Notes: generated from the letters alone by a model not told the origin. A stretch of DNA of 44,480 nucleotides from Phycisphaerales bacterium UBA6054 (GCA_002429045.1 DIYM01000021.1:22512-66991); one strand, 5' to 3'. Shown: positions 26,052 through 34,986, counted from the first letter of the stretch. A program made the numbers and translations.

Positions 26052-28214
26052 ATGTGCGGCATCGCGGGCATCCTGAAGATCTACCAGCCCGGTGAGCCGG
26101 TGCCCCACCACCTCCGCTCCATCCCCGAGCCCTGGCTCGACGTCCTGGACGAGTCGATCAAGCACCGCGGGCCCGACGGACAAGGACGCTTCCGCGATCG
26201 GGCCCTCCGCCCCGATGGATCGACGGTCGATGTCGCGTTCGTCCATCGGCGTCTGAGCATCATCGACCACGACGGCGGGCACCAGCCGATGGCGCACGAC
26301 GGCGAACGCCTCCGCCCGGACCTGACCTATCAGACCGGCGAAGAGCCGAAGCTGGCCCACGAGTTGTGCCCGGATCTGCCGCTGATAGCCGTGGTGTTCA
26401 ACGGGTGCATCTACAACCACTCAGAACTGCGGGCGGAACTCGAATCGCAGGGGCACGTGTTCGAGACAGATCACTCGGACACCGAGGTGCTTGTCCACGG
26501 GTGGCGGGAGTGGCGGCACGATGTCTCCGAGGCGGTGTACCGCTCTTCGATGGCGGCGTGCGGCACGTGGGACCGGCTCGCGGGAAGCCTCTCGCTCGCA
26601 CGGGACTTCTTCGGGCAGAAAACGCTGTACCTCGGGTTCCGTACGGACACATCAGAGTTGGATCCGGATGACACCCCGCGTTTCCTCACGTTCTCGAGCA
26701 ACCCGAACGGCCCGCGCGACATCCCGATGGCACGGAGCACCGTCCGAGCGGACTACGCGAGCGCCTGGATCGCCTTCGGGCACTACCGCGGGAGCACGCC
26801 GGATTCGACACTCGCCGAGATCGACCCGGGCATGCACTACGAGATCCCGCACCAAGAGCCCGGAGCCCACGCACGCTCCCGATTGGACAGGGTGATCGAG
26901 GCGATGTCCTCGCTCAGCCCGACCCGCGATCGCGACCCGGACCGGCTGCTGTCGGATCTGCGTGTGCGATCGTTCCTCCCGTCTTCTCCAAAGGGGCTCG
27001 CCCGCCGTCTCGCGCCCGAGGTCGATGCCTTGGTGATGCAATCGGTGTCCGAGCGCCTGCAGGCGGATGTGCCGGTCGCGTGTCTGCTTTCGGGGGGCGT
27101 CGATTCTTCGCTCGTCGCGGCGCACGCGCAGCATCTGACCGGCGGCATCAGGACGGTCTCGGTCCGGATGCCGGACGCGGCGCTGGATGAGTCGGTGTTC
27201 GCTCAACAAGTCGCCGGGCACTTGGGCACCGACCATCACGTCGTCGATGTCGACCCGCGCGCCGCGGAGGACCTGGTGGGACTCATCGAGCGGGCGGGCG
27301 TCCCGTTCGGCGATTCGTCCTTGCTTCCGACGTTCTGGGCGTGCCGGGCCGCCTCGGCCTTCGGGCGCGTCCTGCTGACCGGCGACGGCGGGGACGAGTT
27401 GTTCGTCGGCTACCAACGCCACACCGCGGCGGCGTGGATCGCGCGCGGGTCGGCGCTCTGGATGCTCTTCTGGCTGCTGCCCCTCGGCTTGATCCCCGCC
27501 AGATCCCCACGCGATCGATCGACGAAAGCGTCAAGATTCATAGAGAGCGCGCGTCGGATGAGTTACACCACGCTCACCTCGGTCTTCGGACCGCGTGACC
27601 TGGACCGGCTGATCGCAAAGCCCGCGTACCGCCATCCCTGGAGGGACGCACCCGAGGCCGCCCACCACGCGGCGTGGATGGACCTCGATTTCACGCTGCC
27701 GAGCGACTACCTGCGGAAGGTCGACATCGCGTCGATGTCGGTGCCAGTAGAAACCCGGGCGCCGTTGCTGGACCGGCGGCTGCTCCAGGCGTCGATCGAT
27801 CTGGGCCCGCTGAACACCGCGGGAGGGCGGAAGGCAGTCCTGCGGCACGCGGCCAAGCGCCACCTGCCCGAACGCATCGTCGACCGACCCAAACAGGGTT
27901 TCGCGATCCCTATCGGGCAGTGGTTCCGCACCGATTTCGGAGGCATGCGCCAGCTCATGCTCGACCACCTGCGATCGGCCGACCCGTTCCCCGGGCTCGG
28001 CGATGCCGGCGTTGAGATCAACACGGCGTTCGTTGAACGGATGCTCAAGGAGCACGACGCCGCCGGGGAAGAGTCGAGCAACCCGTGGCACGGACGGGAC
28101 CATTCGCAACGTCTCTACACGCTGCTCGTGCTGAGTATCTGGGCCAAGTGGCTGGACCGGGATCGGCGAGAGCAGCCGGCGCATGAGAACGCCCGCGCTG
28201 AGCGCGGGCGTTGA
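26052..28214 (+). CDS. asnB: Asparagine synthase (glutamine-hydrolysing) family
   Basis: 720 residues, longer than the ~550-630 usual. N-terminal class II glutaminase domain: nucleophile Cys 2 (MCGIAGI), HRGPDG, HRRLSIID, FNGCIYNH and SDTEV. In NGCIYN (117-122) Cys replaces the usual Glu of NGEIYN, a residue that holds glutamine. About 18 extra residues precede this motif. The C-terminal ATP-pyrophosphatase domain has the P-loop LLSGGVDSSLVA, TGDGGDELFVGY and RAPLLDRRL, all normal. The product may be asparagine or an amidated sugar or peptide; many planctomycete members sit with polysaccharide genes, and ugd is nearby. A hairpin covers the last codons. Confidence 0.85.
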   Translation: MCGIAGILKIYQPGEPVPHHLRSIPEPWLDVLDESIKHRGPDGQGRFRDRALRPDGSTVDVAFVHRRLSIIDHDGGHQPMAHDGERLRPDLTYQTGEEPKLAHELCPDLPLIAVVFNGCIYNHSELRAELESQGHVFETDHSDTEVLVHGWREWRHDVSEAVYRSSMAACGTWDRLAGSLSLARDFFGQKTLYLGFRTDTSELDPDDTPRFLTFSSNPNGPRDIPMARSTVRADYASAWIAFGHYRGSTPDSTLAEIDPGMHYEIPHQEPGAHARSRLDRVIEAMSSLSPTRDRDPDRLLSDLRVRSFLPSSPKGLARRLAPEVDALVMQSVSERLQADVPVACLLSGGVDSSLVAAHAQHLTGGIRTVSVRMPDAALDESVFAQQVAGHLGTDHHVVDVDPRAAEDLVGLIERAGVPFGDSSLLPTFWACRAASAFGRVLLTGDGGDELFVGYQRHTAAAWIARGSALWMLFWLLPLGLIPARSPRDRSTKASRFIESARRMSYTTLTSVFGPRDLDRLIAKPAYRHPWRDAPEAAHHAAWMDLDFTLPSDYLRKVDIASMSVPVETRAPLLDRRLLQASIDLGPLNTAGGRKAVLRHAAKRHLPERIVDRPKQGFAIPIGQWFRTDFGGMRQLMLDHLRSADPFPGLGDAGVEINTAFVERMLKEHDAAGEESSNPWHGRDHSQRLYTLLVLSIWAKWLDRDRREQPAHENARAERGR
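28188..28212. terminator. Perfect inverted repeat at the end of asnB, facing mscS
   Basis: Arms of 12 bp (AACGCCCGCGCT / AGCGCGGGCGTT) around one base, ending in the first base of the asnB stop. It lies between convergent asnB and mscS genes, so it could end both transcripts. There is no real U-tract on either strand. Confidence 0.55.
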
Positions 28215-28236
28215 GCGAAACGCATGCCTGTGCGGA

Positions 28237-29175
28237 TCAGCCCTGACCGACCTTGCCGTCGATGTGGACGTCCATCTGCGGGAACGGGATGCCGATGCCC
28301 GCCTCATCGAGGGCGACCTTGACGTCCCGTGTCAACGCGTCCTTGACGCCCCAATAGTCGGAAGTCTTCGCCCAGACCCGCACGGCCCAGTCGATAGACG
28401 ACCCGCCAAGCCCCGTCAGCGCCACGGCGGGCTCGGGGTCCGACATCCCGCCCTCGACGGAGCGGGCGGCGTTCATGAGCACCTCGCGGGTCTTGTCCAG
28501 GTCGGCGCCGTAGTCGGTGCCCACCGTGACATCGACGCGCCGGGTGTCGTGGTACGTCACGTTCTCGATGTTGTCCCCGAAGATGTTGCCGTTGGGCACG
28601 ATGATCCGCCGGTTGTCGGGCGTGTCGACCATCGTCGTGAAGAGGCTGATCTCGAAGATCTTCCCGGTCACCCCCGCGGCGGAGACCACGTCCCCGACCT
28701 TGAACGGGCGGAAGAACAGCAGCATGACGCCCGCCGCGACGTTGCCGAGCATGCCGGACAACGCCATGCCGATCGCGAACCCGACGGCGGCCAGGGCGGC
28801 CGCGAAACTCGCGGTCTCGATGCCCAGAGTGCCGAGGATCGCGATCCCGCCCGCGAGCAGCACCGCGTACCGCGCCAGGTTCGAGAGGAACTTGGCCAGC
28901 GTCTCTTCGACGTTGGCACGCCGGACGATCCGGGCGACCAGCTTGCGGGCCCAGCCGGCGGCTACGAACACCGCGATGATCAGAACGATCGCCAGCGCGA
29001 TCGGCTGGCCGACCGACTGCCAGAACAGGATCCAGGTGTCGGCGCTCATGTCGCCTTCCGAGACCCGTTTCACGAACTCGCCGAACCCCGACGAGAGCTC
29101 GCCGCCGGAGCTCGCGGCGTTGGCGACCGTCTCGGCGGACTCTTGCGGCACGGGGGGGGATGCTTCGTCTTGCAT
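28237..29175 (-). CDS. MscS-family mechanosensitive channel
   Basis: 312 residues. A polar N-terminus is followed by membrane segments near residues 45-70 (WILFWQSVGQPIALAIVLII), 95-115 (YAVLLAGGIAILGTLGI) and the pore helix AALAAVGFAIGMALSGMLG. The conserved beta-domain entry GVMLLFFRPFKVGDVV then follows, and a C-terminal alpha/beta cage. It opens under membrane tension to release solutes in hypo-osmotic shock. ATG 29175 is preceded by AGAGGAG. Confidence 0.9.
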   Translation of the reverse strand: MQDEASPPVPQESAETVANAASSGGELSSGFGEFVKRVSEGDMSADTWILFWQSVGQPIALAIVLIIAVFVAAGWARKLVARIVRRANVEETLAKFLSNLARYAVLLAGGIAILGTLGIETASFAAALAAVGFAIGMALSGMLGNVAAGVMLLFFRPFKVGDVVSAAGVTGKIFEISLFTTMVDTPDNRRIIVPNGNIFGDNIENVTYHDTRRVDVTVGTDYGADLDKTREVLMNAARSVEGGMSDPEPAVALTGLGGSSIDWAVRVWAKTSDYWGVKDALTRDVKVALDEAGIGIPFPQMDVHIDGKVGQG

Positions 29176-29260
29176 GGTGACTCCTCTCAGAGAGATAGCG
29201 GACGCGGGCGGGGCGGTGGGCCCCGCCGGAGAGTTGAGGCTCGGTGTTTCGGGCGGGCGA

Positions 29261-30214
29261 TCAGAACTTCCAGCCCATCGTGGCGTAGTACTCGAGATCG
29301 CTCCGTTCGGCGTTGCCGCCGGGGTTCGAATCGTACCGGTTGACGATGCCTGTCTTGAATGTCAGATTGCTTTCGGCGTCGAGCAGGACCTCGTACTCGC
29401 CGTAGGAGTTCACCCGCACGTTCTCGGTCTCGGAGACATCGAGCAGCACCTCGGTGCCCGCTTTGAACTGCTGGTTGTCCTTGATGTTCCAGGTGTAATC
29501 GAGCCCGGCGACGGCTTCCGGGCGGAAGTCCTCGTCCATATCACCGAAGGTCTGGGATCCGCCGAAACCGAGCCGCCCGATCAGGCTGTGCTTGTCGTTG
29601 TTCATGAACTCGTACCCGATACCAGCCGCACCGCTCACGCGAGAGTCCCACTCCTGGAACTCGTCGAACTCGTACGCGCCCTGCGCCCACCAACGGATCT
29701 TCGAGCCCTCCGCGGGCAGCCAGTCGTTGCGGGCATCGAAACGGAACCGGTTCTCTGTCTCATCACCGTCCGACGTTGTCAAGCGGTAGAGGGCGTTCAG
29801 CGAGGTCTCCATCTTGTCGGTCTTCCGCTCGGCCCCGAGGTTGATGCGGAAGTTGACGTTCTCCGAGTTGCCAGACGCCCCGTTGAGGCCGATGTCGATG
29901 GACTTCTCCCACGCGTCCCACTCGAAGAACCCGGATGACGGCTCGGGCGGCGCCTCCGGCTGCGCGGCGCGCACACCAGTGTCCACCACACCGGTACCCG
30001 TCTCTGCGGACTCCGACTCGGTGACGGCCGCGCCTTCGACGGCAGCCGCGGCCCGAGCCGCTTCCAGCTCTGCCAACGCTGCTTCGTAGGCGGCCTCGGC
30101 CTGCATCAGCCGCTCGGCGGCGCTCGTGGTGTCCGCGGCTGCGGCGTGCCCTGCCGCCCCGCAGACACTCATCACCGCGATGACGGCGGCACTCGTGGTG
30201 TTCTGCTTGCTCAT
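29261..30214 (-). CDS. DUF481 (YdiY-like) outer-membrane beta-barrel protein
   Basis: 317 residues. Signal peptide MSKQNTTSAAVIAVMSVCGA ending in HAAAA, then a coiled-coil helix (EAAYEAALAELEAARAAAAV), then a repeated beta-hairpin domain typical of DUF481: ASGNSENVNFRINLGAERKT, TETENRF-like strands, GAAGIGYEFMNNDKHSLIGR, FRPEAVAGLDYTWNI, ending with YYATMGWKF and a terminal Phe as in outer-membrane barrels. Role unknown; a YdiY relative is described as salt-induced. GGAGG lies just before ATG 30214; TACTCT about 10 bases further up may be the -10 box. Confidence 0.82.
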   Translation of the reverse strand: MSKQNTTSAAVIAVMSVCGAAGHAAAADTTSAAERLMQAEAAYEAALAELEAARAAAAVEGAAVTESESAETGTGVVDTGVRAAQPEAPPEPSSGFFEWDAWEKSIDIGLNGASGNSENVNFRINLGAERKTDKMETSLNALYRLTTSDGDETENRFRFDARNDWLPAEGSKIRWWAQGAYEFDEFQEWDSRVSGAAGIGYEFMNNDKHSLIGRLGFGGSQTFGDMDEDFRPEAVAGLDYTWNIKDNQQFKAGTEVLLDVSETENVRVNSYGEYEVLLDAESNLTFKTGIVNRYDSNPGGNAERSDLEYYATMGWKF

Positions 30215-30507
30215 GACTCGAACCTCCGGTTTAGAGTAATGCGGAGAATAGCCGGCACACCGTCTCGACGCTGGGGTTTCTCGGGCGACGGGCCGCCTCC
30301 CGGAACCGGGACCGTCGCATCCTGTGCGAGCCGCGATCGGCACCCATCGAGGGGGAGGACAAACCACTGCCCTGAAGAGACATGCGCCGAACCGGGCCGA
30401 TGCGGCATCCGAACCGAGATCGACTCGGTACGATTGCATCCGGGCGGGGCGGTCGGCCGATGTACTACCCAGACGCCCAGCAGGCATGCCCCGGAGATCC
30501 CGACACC
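30215..30507. promoter_or_regulatory. Divergent intergenic region, DUF481 protein / amidase
   Basis: 293 bases. The minus side holds GGAGG and TACTCT (near 30230) for the DUF481 gene. The plus side holds TACGAT near 30428-30433, a possible -10 box giving a leader of about 70 bases for the amidase gene. No RNA gene or ORF is convincing here. Confidence 0.35.
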
Positions 30508-31314
30508 ATGACCGAGCAGACCCGCCACGACCGCCGCCAAGCACTGATCAGGCTCGCCCGCGCGGGTGGGCTGGGGCTCGGCGCCGCGGCGTTTCTGCCC
30601 GCCTGCGGGACGGCGGCCGACAAACGCATCAAAGCCAAGGGCGCCCAACTCGGCGAGCCGCTCCCCGGTGATCCCGCGGTGATCACCCGCCCCTGGACCC
30701 CCGCCGAGGCCCAGGACTTCGGCAGCTACGGTTCGGGGACCAACCCCGCCGGGCGTGGCGTGCCGTCCGGACTCATCCCCCGTTCGGGCTGGGCGAAGGG
30801 CAAGCCGAAGCCCTGGCTCGCCGATCCGATGGGTTCTATCCGTCGGATCACCGTCCACCACGACGCGATCATGCCGATGCTGCCCGAGTCGGCCAGTGCG
30901 GCGGCGCGCGTCCAGGCCGCCACACGCCTCGACTCGATCAGGCGTGGGCACCTCTCGAGAGGATGGGCGGACATCGGGTATCACTACGCCATCGATCCGA
31001 GCGGGCAGGTCTGGCAAGGGCGCCCCCTCGGGCTCCAGGGCGCCCACGTTGCGAACCAGAACCAGGGCAACCTGGGCATCGTCATGCTCGGCAACTTCGA
31101 CCGCAACAAGCCGACCGAGCGGTCGGTCAACGCGTTGGATCGCCTCGTCGCGTCCGAGATGCGCCGCTACCGGGTTTCCATCACCGAGGTGCGGACCCAC
31201 CGCGAGATGGCGTCGACCGCGTGCCCCGGCCAGCACCTGCAACGCTTCATGGACCGCACACGCTCCCGGGGCGGTCGCCTGGCATCGCTGGCGATGGGTG
31301 ATGTCCGCGGCTGA
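30508..31314 (+). CDS. N-acetylmuramoyl-L-alanine amidase (amidase_2/PGRP fold), lipoprotein-like
   Basis: 268 residues. The N-terminus has an RR pair (HDRRQALIRLARAGG) followed by a hydrophobic stretch and LPACG, so it could be a Tat-exported lipoprotein. The catalytic domain has zinc-ligand pattern VHHDAI ... THREMASTACPG (His, His, Cys as in T7 lysozyme and PGRPs), with GWADIGYHYAIDPSGQVWQG between and GNLGIVMLGNF. It cleaves the amide bond between muramic acid and the peptide stem in peptidoglycan. Planctomycetes do have peptidoglycan. A GGAG sequence upstream supports ATG 30508. Confidence 0.87.
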   Translation: MTEQTRHDRRQALIRLARAGGLGLGAAAFLPACGTAADKRIKAKGAQLGEPLPGDPAVITRPWTPAEAQDFGSYGSGTNPAGRGVPSGLIPRSGWAKGKPKPWLADPMGSIRRITVHHDAIMPMLPESASAAARVQAATRLDSIRRGHLSRGWADIGYHYAIDPSGQVWQGRPLGLQGAHVANQNQGNLGIVMLGNFDRNKPTERSVNALDRLVASEMRRYRVSITEVRTHREMASTACPGQHLQRFMDRTRSRGGRLASLAMGDVRG

Positions 31315-31344
31315 TCGGGGATGACCGCTCGGCGGTGCGCCGGC

Positions 31345-32136
31345 TCAGCCCCGTCGCATCGCGGCGCTCTCGGTCGCCGGGTTCGGCGCCGCCCCGAACA
31401 ACGCAGAGCCCACCCGAACGATGTTCGCGCCCTCTTCGATCGCGACCTCGTAGTCTCCCGACATGCCCATCGAGAGCAGGTCGAACCGTCCCTCGCCGTA
31501 GCCTTCGTGGCGCAGTTCCTCGAACAGCTCACGGCACCGGACGAAGTGCTCCCGCGCGTCTTCCGGATCCTCGGAGTACGGCGCCATGGTCATGAGTCCG
31601 CGGACATGCACGTGGACCATCGTGTCGATCTGCTCGGCGAGCGCACCGGCGGCCGAGATGGGCAGGCCCTCCTTGGATTCCTCGCCCGAGACGTTGACCT
31701 GGATGAGCACGTCGATGTCACGGTCGAGCTTGTTCGCGCTGACCTGGAGTTCCTCGGCCAGACGCAGAGAATCCACCGAATGGACCAGGCGGGACAGCTC
31801 GGCCACCTTCCGGGCCTTGTTGCGTTGGAGGTGCCCGATCATGTGCCAACGCAGCGGGCGATCCGCATCGAACGCCTGCGTCTGGCCTCCGGAGCGGGCG
31901 AGCAGCCTGGCACGGTCGAACCACTCTTGGGCGATCGAAGCCCGCTGGACGAGCTGTTGCACGCGGTTCTCGCCGAAATCCCGGTGACCGAGTTCGATGA
32001 GCTCGCGGATGTCCTCGGGTTCGGCGTACTTGGACACCGCGACGAGGTACACGGCATCGCCGGTCCGCCCGCTGCGTGCCGCAGCGTCCTCAATCCGCTG
32101 CTTGACTTCCGTGTAACGCTCCGCGAGCTGTGTCAT
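31345..32136 (-). CDS. YggS family pyridoxal-5'-phosphate homeostasis protein
   Basis: 263 residues, TIM-barrel PLP-binding protein that has no catalytic activity of its own and buffers PLP and amino-acid pools. The PLP Lys is in YLVAVSKYAEPEDI. Other family motifs are FGENRVQQL, WHMIGHLQRNKARKV, VHSVDS, LIQVNVSGEESKEG, GLMTMAPYSEDPE and LSMGMSGDYEVAIEEGANIV. ATG 32136 is preceded by AGGAGG with good spacing. Confidence 0.92.
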   Translation of the reverse strand: MTQLAERYTEVKQRIEDAAARSGRTGDAVYLVAVSKYAEPEDIRELIELGHRDFGENRVQQLVQRASIAQEWFDRARLLARSGGQTQAFDADRPLRWHMIGHLQRNKARKVAELSRLVHSVDSLRLAEELQVSANKLDRDIDVLIQVNVSGEESKEGLPISAAGALAEQIDTMVHVHVRGLMTMAPYSEDPEDAREHFVRCRELFEELRHEGYGEGRFDLLSMGMSGDYEVAIEEGANIVRVGSALFGAAPNPATESAAMRRG

Positions 32137-32273
32137 GGTTGCCTCCTGCTTCCTGCATCGGGGCGGACGGATCGGCGATGCCGCCCCGCCCAGCGATCTA
32201 GGATACCCGGGGCGAGGCCCCCGCGCCCGCCGATCCACCCCTCGGGTGTTCACATCGACCAGTAGGAGTCAGC

Positions 32274-32771
32274 ATGCCGCCCACGACCACACTCCCGACC
32301 CGCGATTCCGTGCTCCGCCCGGGCGATCCGGCCCCGGATTTCACGCTGCTTGATCAGGACCGCAACGAGTGGACGCTCTCCGAGGCCGCGTCCGAGGGCC
32401 CCGTGATCCTCTGTTTCTACCCGCTCGCCTTCACCGGCGTGTGCGGGACCGAGATGGAGTGCGTCACCAAGGAGTTCTCCCGCTGGTCCGAGCGGGGCGC
32501 GCAAGTCGTTGGTATCTCATGCGACAGCTTCGCGACCCAGAACGCTTGGGCAGAGCAGATGGGCTTCAAGCACCGCCTTCTCGCCGACATGCACCGCGCG
32601 GTGTGCAAGGGCTACGGGCTCTTCTGGAGCGACCTGAACGTCTCCAGCCGCGGCACGGTGATTGTCGAGAAAGACGGCGCGGGGCAGTTGAATGTCACGT
32701 GGTCCGAATCGCGCGAGCCGGGCGAGGCGATGGACTTCGATGCCGTGCTCGACGCGGCGCTCTCGTCCTGA
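32274..32771 (+). CDS. Peroxiredoxin (AhpC/TSA family, AhpE-like)
   Basis: 165 residues. Thioredoxin-fold peroxidase that reduces hydrogen peroxide and alkyl or lipid peroxides. The active site FYPLAFTGVCGTEMECV has the peroxidatic Cys in the PxxxTxxC motif, and Arg is in WSESREPGE. The look is nearest to mycobacterial AhpE. A second Cys in VGISCDS and one in HRAVCKGYG could serve as resolving residue. ATG 32274 has GGAG upstream; TAGGAT (32199-32204) is a candidate -10 box. Confidence 0.88.
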   Translation: MPPTTTLPTRDSVLRPGDPAPDFTLLDQDRNEWTLSEAASEGPVILCFYPLAFTGVCGTEMECVTKEFSRWSERGAQVVGISCDSFATQNAWAEQMGFKHRLLADMHRAVCKGYGLFWSDLNVSSRGTVIVEKDGAGQLNVTWSESREPGEAMDFDAVLDAALSS

Positions 32772-32798
32772 CCGCCGCGGGCGCCGCCCGGGCCCGGC

Positions 32799-33089
32799 TT
32801 ACGGATCGGGCGCGCCCACCCGCCGCCGCTTCGGCGAGGTCGGATCGTCTGTCCCGACCGGTTCGGGCTTCTCTTTCCATCTGTAGTACCCGGCGTCTTT
32901 GTCACGCTGCGTTGGGTCCAGCGCATCCTCGGTCAATCCGAGGCGGGCCGCAGTTGCCCTGTCCATCCTTTCGGGAGTCGGTTCACGCTTCTGCCCGCAC
33001 CCGCACGGTGCGATCAGAAAGACCCACGCCGCCAAGAGCGGCACGCTCGCGAGAGCAGAGAACGGTCCTCGTGAATGGGTGGCGCTCAT
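32799..33089 (-). CDS. Small predicted lipoprotein
   Basis: 96 residues. Hydrophobic N-terminus (ALASVPLLAAWVFLIAPCG then CGQ) with a lipobox-like Cys, then a polar tail rich in Pro, Asp and Arg (DPTQRDKDAGYYRWKEKPEP). No known family. It is supported by a TACCGT -10 box 5 bases before ATG 33089. It converges with the peroxiredoxin gene. Confidence 0.55.
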   Translation of the reverse strand: MSATHSRGPFSALASVPLLAAWVFLIAPCGCGQKREPTPERMDRATAARLGLTEDALDPTQRDKDAGYYRWKEKPEPVGTDDPTSPKRRRVGAPDP

Positions 33090-33094
33090 GGTCT

Positions 33095-33100
33095 ACGGTA
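33095..33100 (-). promoter_or_regulatory. -10 box (TACCGT), leaderless start of small lipoprotein gene
   Basis: TACCGT on the minus strand, 5 bases before ATG 33089. Confidence 0.45.
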
Positions 33101-33148
33101 CGCGGGCTCCGGGCGATCGGCTGCGGCCGCTGGCGTCCGAGACCGCGA

Positions 33149-33406
33149 TCACAGCGGGTCGCGTGGCACGTCCGGACCGGCGGCGTGCGGGGGCGGGACG
33201 TGAGGGGGGGCCTCGGTCACCGCGTCCGTGAGGTCCAGGAGACGCCTCTCGAGCGCGAGGAGACGGCGGGACAACGAGGAGACCTCCTGGCTGATCGCCG
33301 CGATCTGTTCGCCGAGTTGCCCCGAGTTGTGATCGATGAAGCCGACCGCCTCTTCCAGCCGCTCGATCCGACGCTCTTCCGTGTGTTGGTCGGGATCGGG
33401 ATCCAT
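33149..33406 (-). CDS. SlyX-like coiled-coil protein
   Basis: 85 residues. A predicted coiled coil from residue ~10 to ~62 (EERRIERLEEAVGFIDH ... ISQEVSSLSRRLLALERRLL) followed by a Pro-rich tail (EAPPHVPPPHAAGPDVPRDP), the general plan of SlyX. Function of SlyX is not established. ATG 33406 has TACTAT 5 bases upstream, so the start is likely leaderless and independent of the REC-GGDEF gene just above. Confidence 0.7.
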   Translation of the reverse strand: MDPDPDQHTEERRIERLEEAVGFIDHNSGQLGEQIAAISQEVSSLSRRLLALERRLLDLTDAVTEAPPHVPPPHAAGPDVPRDPL

Positions 33407-33411
33407 GCCGA

Positions 33412-33417
33412 ATAGTA
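33412..33417 (-). promoter_or_regulatory. -10 box (TACTAT), leaderless start of SlyX-like gene
   Basis: TACTAT on the minus strand, 5 bases before ATG 33406. Confidence 0.5.
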
Positions 33418-33423
33418 GACGAC

Positions 33424-34371
33424 TCACGAAGCAGCCTTGATGCCCCCCCGACCGAGATCGCTTGTTTTGACCCGGTTTCGTCCTTCGGACTTGGCCCGGT
33501 AGAGGTTCCGGTCCGCTTCTTCGATCCACTTCTCGCTCGCGTGAGGCCCCGGCGACTCGGTTCCCGTCACCCCGATCGAGAGCGTGACGTTCCGGTCCGT
33601 GTGGCGTGCCCAAACCATGTGTTCGCACTGAGACCGGATGCGTTCGCAGAGGAGCGCCGCGTGCTTCGGCGCTGTGTCTGGCAGGATGATCACGAACTCC
33701 TCGCCCCCGAAACGGCAAGGGATGTCGCCGACCCGCAGCGTCTTCTGGATCATGGTCGCGACGCCCGTCAGCACCTCGTCACCCGCCGAGTGCCCGAAGG
33801 TGTCGTTGATTTCCTTGAACTTGTCGAGATCGACAAACGCCAAGGAGAGAGGCTGGCCAGAACGGATGGCACGCTGGTGCTCCTCACGCCAGCGCTGGTC
33901 GAAGTAGGACCGGTTGAACAGACCGGTGAGACCGTCGATCTGAGCGCGTTGGGCGAGCATTCTGAGCAGGCCCTGGGTGCGCAGAGCGACGTGGATGCGT
34001 GCGCGCAGTTCGCTGAGCTCGAACGGCTTGACCACGAAGTCCACAGCGCCCAGATCGAACACACGGACCTTCTCCTGCGGGCGGCTCGCCCCCGAGACAA
34101 CGAGCACGGGTATGTCGCGCGTGTTCGCGTTGTTCTTCAACAGCCTGAGCATGTCGAAACCATCGACGCCGGGCATGTTGAGGTCGAGCAGGACCAGATC
34201 CGGCTGGAACACCTCCGCCTTGATCATCCCGTCCTTGCCGGAGGTCGCACCCTCGACACGGAGGGCGTCACCGGCAACACTGGCGCGGAACAAGCGGTGC
34301 GACGCGGGGCAGTCGTCAACGATGAGAACCAGAGGCTCTTCGGAATCGGAATGGAACACAGGGTTGATCAA
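33424..34371 (-). CDS. Response regulator with GGDEF output (diguanylate cyclase)
   Basis: 315 residues. REC domain 12-130: acidic pair VDD (18-20), phospho-acceptor Asp 63 in LLDLNMPGVDG, Thr/Ser in VVSGA, Lys in VVKPFE. GGDEF domain 140-305: active site GGEEF at 222-226, and the inhibitory I-site RVGD at 213-216, exactly five residues upstream, so c-di-GMP feedback inhibition is expected. Architecture matches PleD/WspR-like single-REC cyclases. It is encoded 48 bases after an Hpt gene on the same strand, so it is probably part of the same phosphorelay and operon. Confidence 0.92.
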   Translation of the reverse strand: MINPVFHSDSEEPLVLIVDDCPASHRLFRASVAGDALRVEGATSGKDGMIKAEVFQPDLVLLDLNMPGVDGFDMLRLLKNNANTRDIPVLVVSGASRPQEKVRVFDLGAVDFVVKPFELSELRARIHVALRTQGLLRMLAQRAQIDGLTGLFNRSYFDQRWREEHQRAIRSGQPLSLAFVDLDKFKEINDTFGHSAGDEVLTGVATMIQKTLRVGDIPCRFGGEEFVIILPDTAPKHAALLCERIRSQCEHMVWARHTDRNVTLSIGVTGTESPGPHASEKWIEEADRNLYRAKSEGRNRVKTSDLGRGGIKAAS

Positions 34372-34419
34372 AGCAGCTCACTCAACAGACGATCGGGACG
34401 CCGCGCGACCCGCAGGATC

Positions 34420-34764
34420 TCAGGATCGGTCGCAATACGATCTGCACAACGCAAGCAGGCCATCCACCTCACCCCGGATATGCCCGAGCTGATCGGCCTG
34501 GCCCGCCGAATCACGCAGGCTCTGCTCCAGAACCGCGGCCTGCTCACCCAACGCGGGGAATCCGTACCCGGCCGCGCAACCCTTGAGTTGGTGCGCCAGG
34601 GTCTGGATGGTGTCGTAATCGAACCGCTCGACCGCCTGCTCGAGCGTTTCGATCCGGCTGGGCAACTCACTCATGAACGCCTGAAGGATCTCCTGAAATG
34701 CGGCGTCAACGGGCATCCCTGTGGCGGGGTGGCTGACCTGGTTGTGGTCTTCACTCGGTGACAT
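34420..34764 (-). CDS. Hpt histidine phosphotransfer protein
   Basis: 114 residues. Single Hpt four-helix domain; the phosphorylated His 58 is in LAHQLKGCAAGYGFPALGEQ. It relays phosphate between a hybrid histidine kinase (not in this window) and a receiver. The next gene, a REC-GGDEF protein, is the natural partner. AGGGAGGG just before ATG 34764 fixes the start. Confidence 0.88.
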   Translation of the reverse strand: MSPSEDHNQVSHPATGMPVDAAFQEILQAFMSELPSRIETLEQAVERFDYDTIQTLAHQLKGCAAGYGFPALGEQAAVLEQSLRDSAGQADQLGHIRGEVDGLLALCRSYCDRS

Positions 34765-34949
34765 AGACCCTCCCTTCTGAGACCGAGTCATCGGGCAGAC
34801 ACCCCCGCCTCTCCAACCGAGATCGCCAGCAGGCACCACCACCCGGGCCGCGCAGACGTCGTCGTGTTCCGGTAATCAGAGTCGGACGATCCCGGCTGTT
34901 CTGATCCCGAGACGAAGTCCGAGAATCGGGGCTCCGCCACCGATCGGCC

Positions 34950-34984
34950 AAAAGAAAAATGCCCGCCCGCGATCGCAGGAGGGC
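34950..34984 (-). terminator. Intrinsic terminator after tRNA-Glu
   Basis: Minus strand: GCCCTCCTGC pairs with GCGGGCGGGC (one mismatch, one wobble) followed by ATTTTTCTTTT. Confidence 0.65.
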
Positions 34985-34986
34985 AA

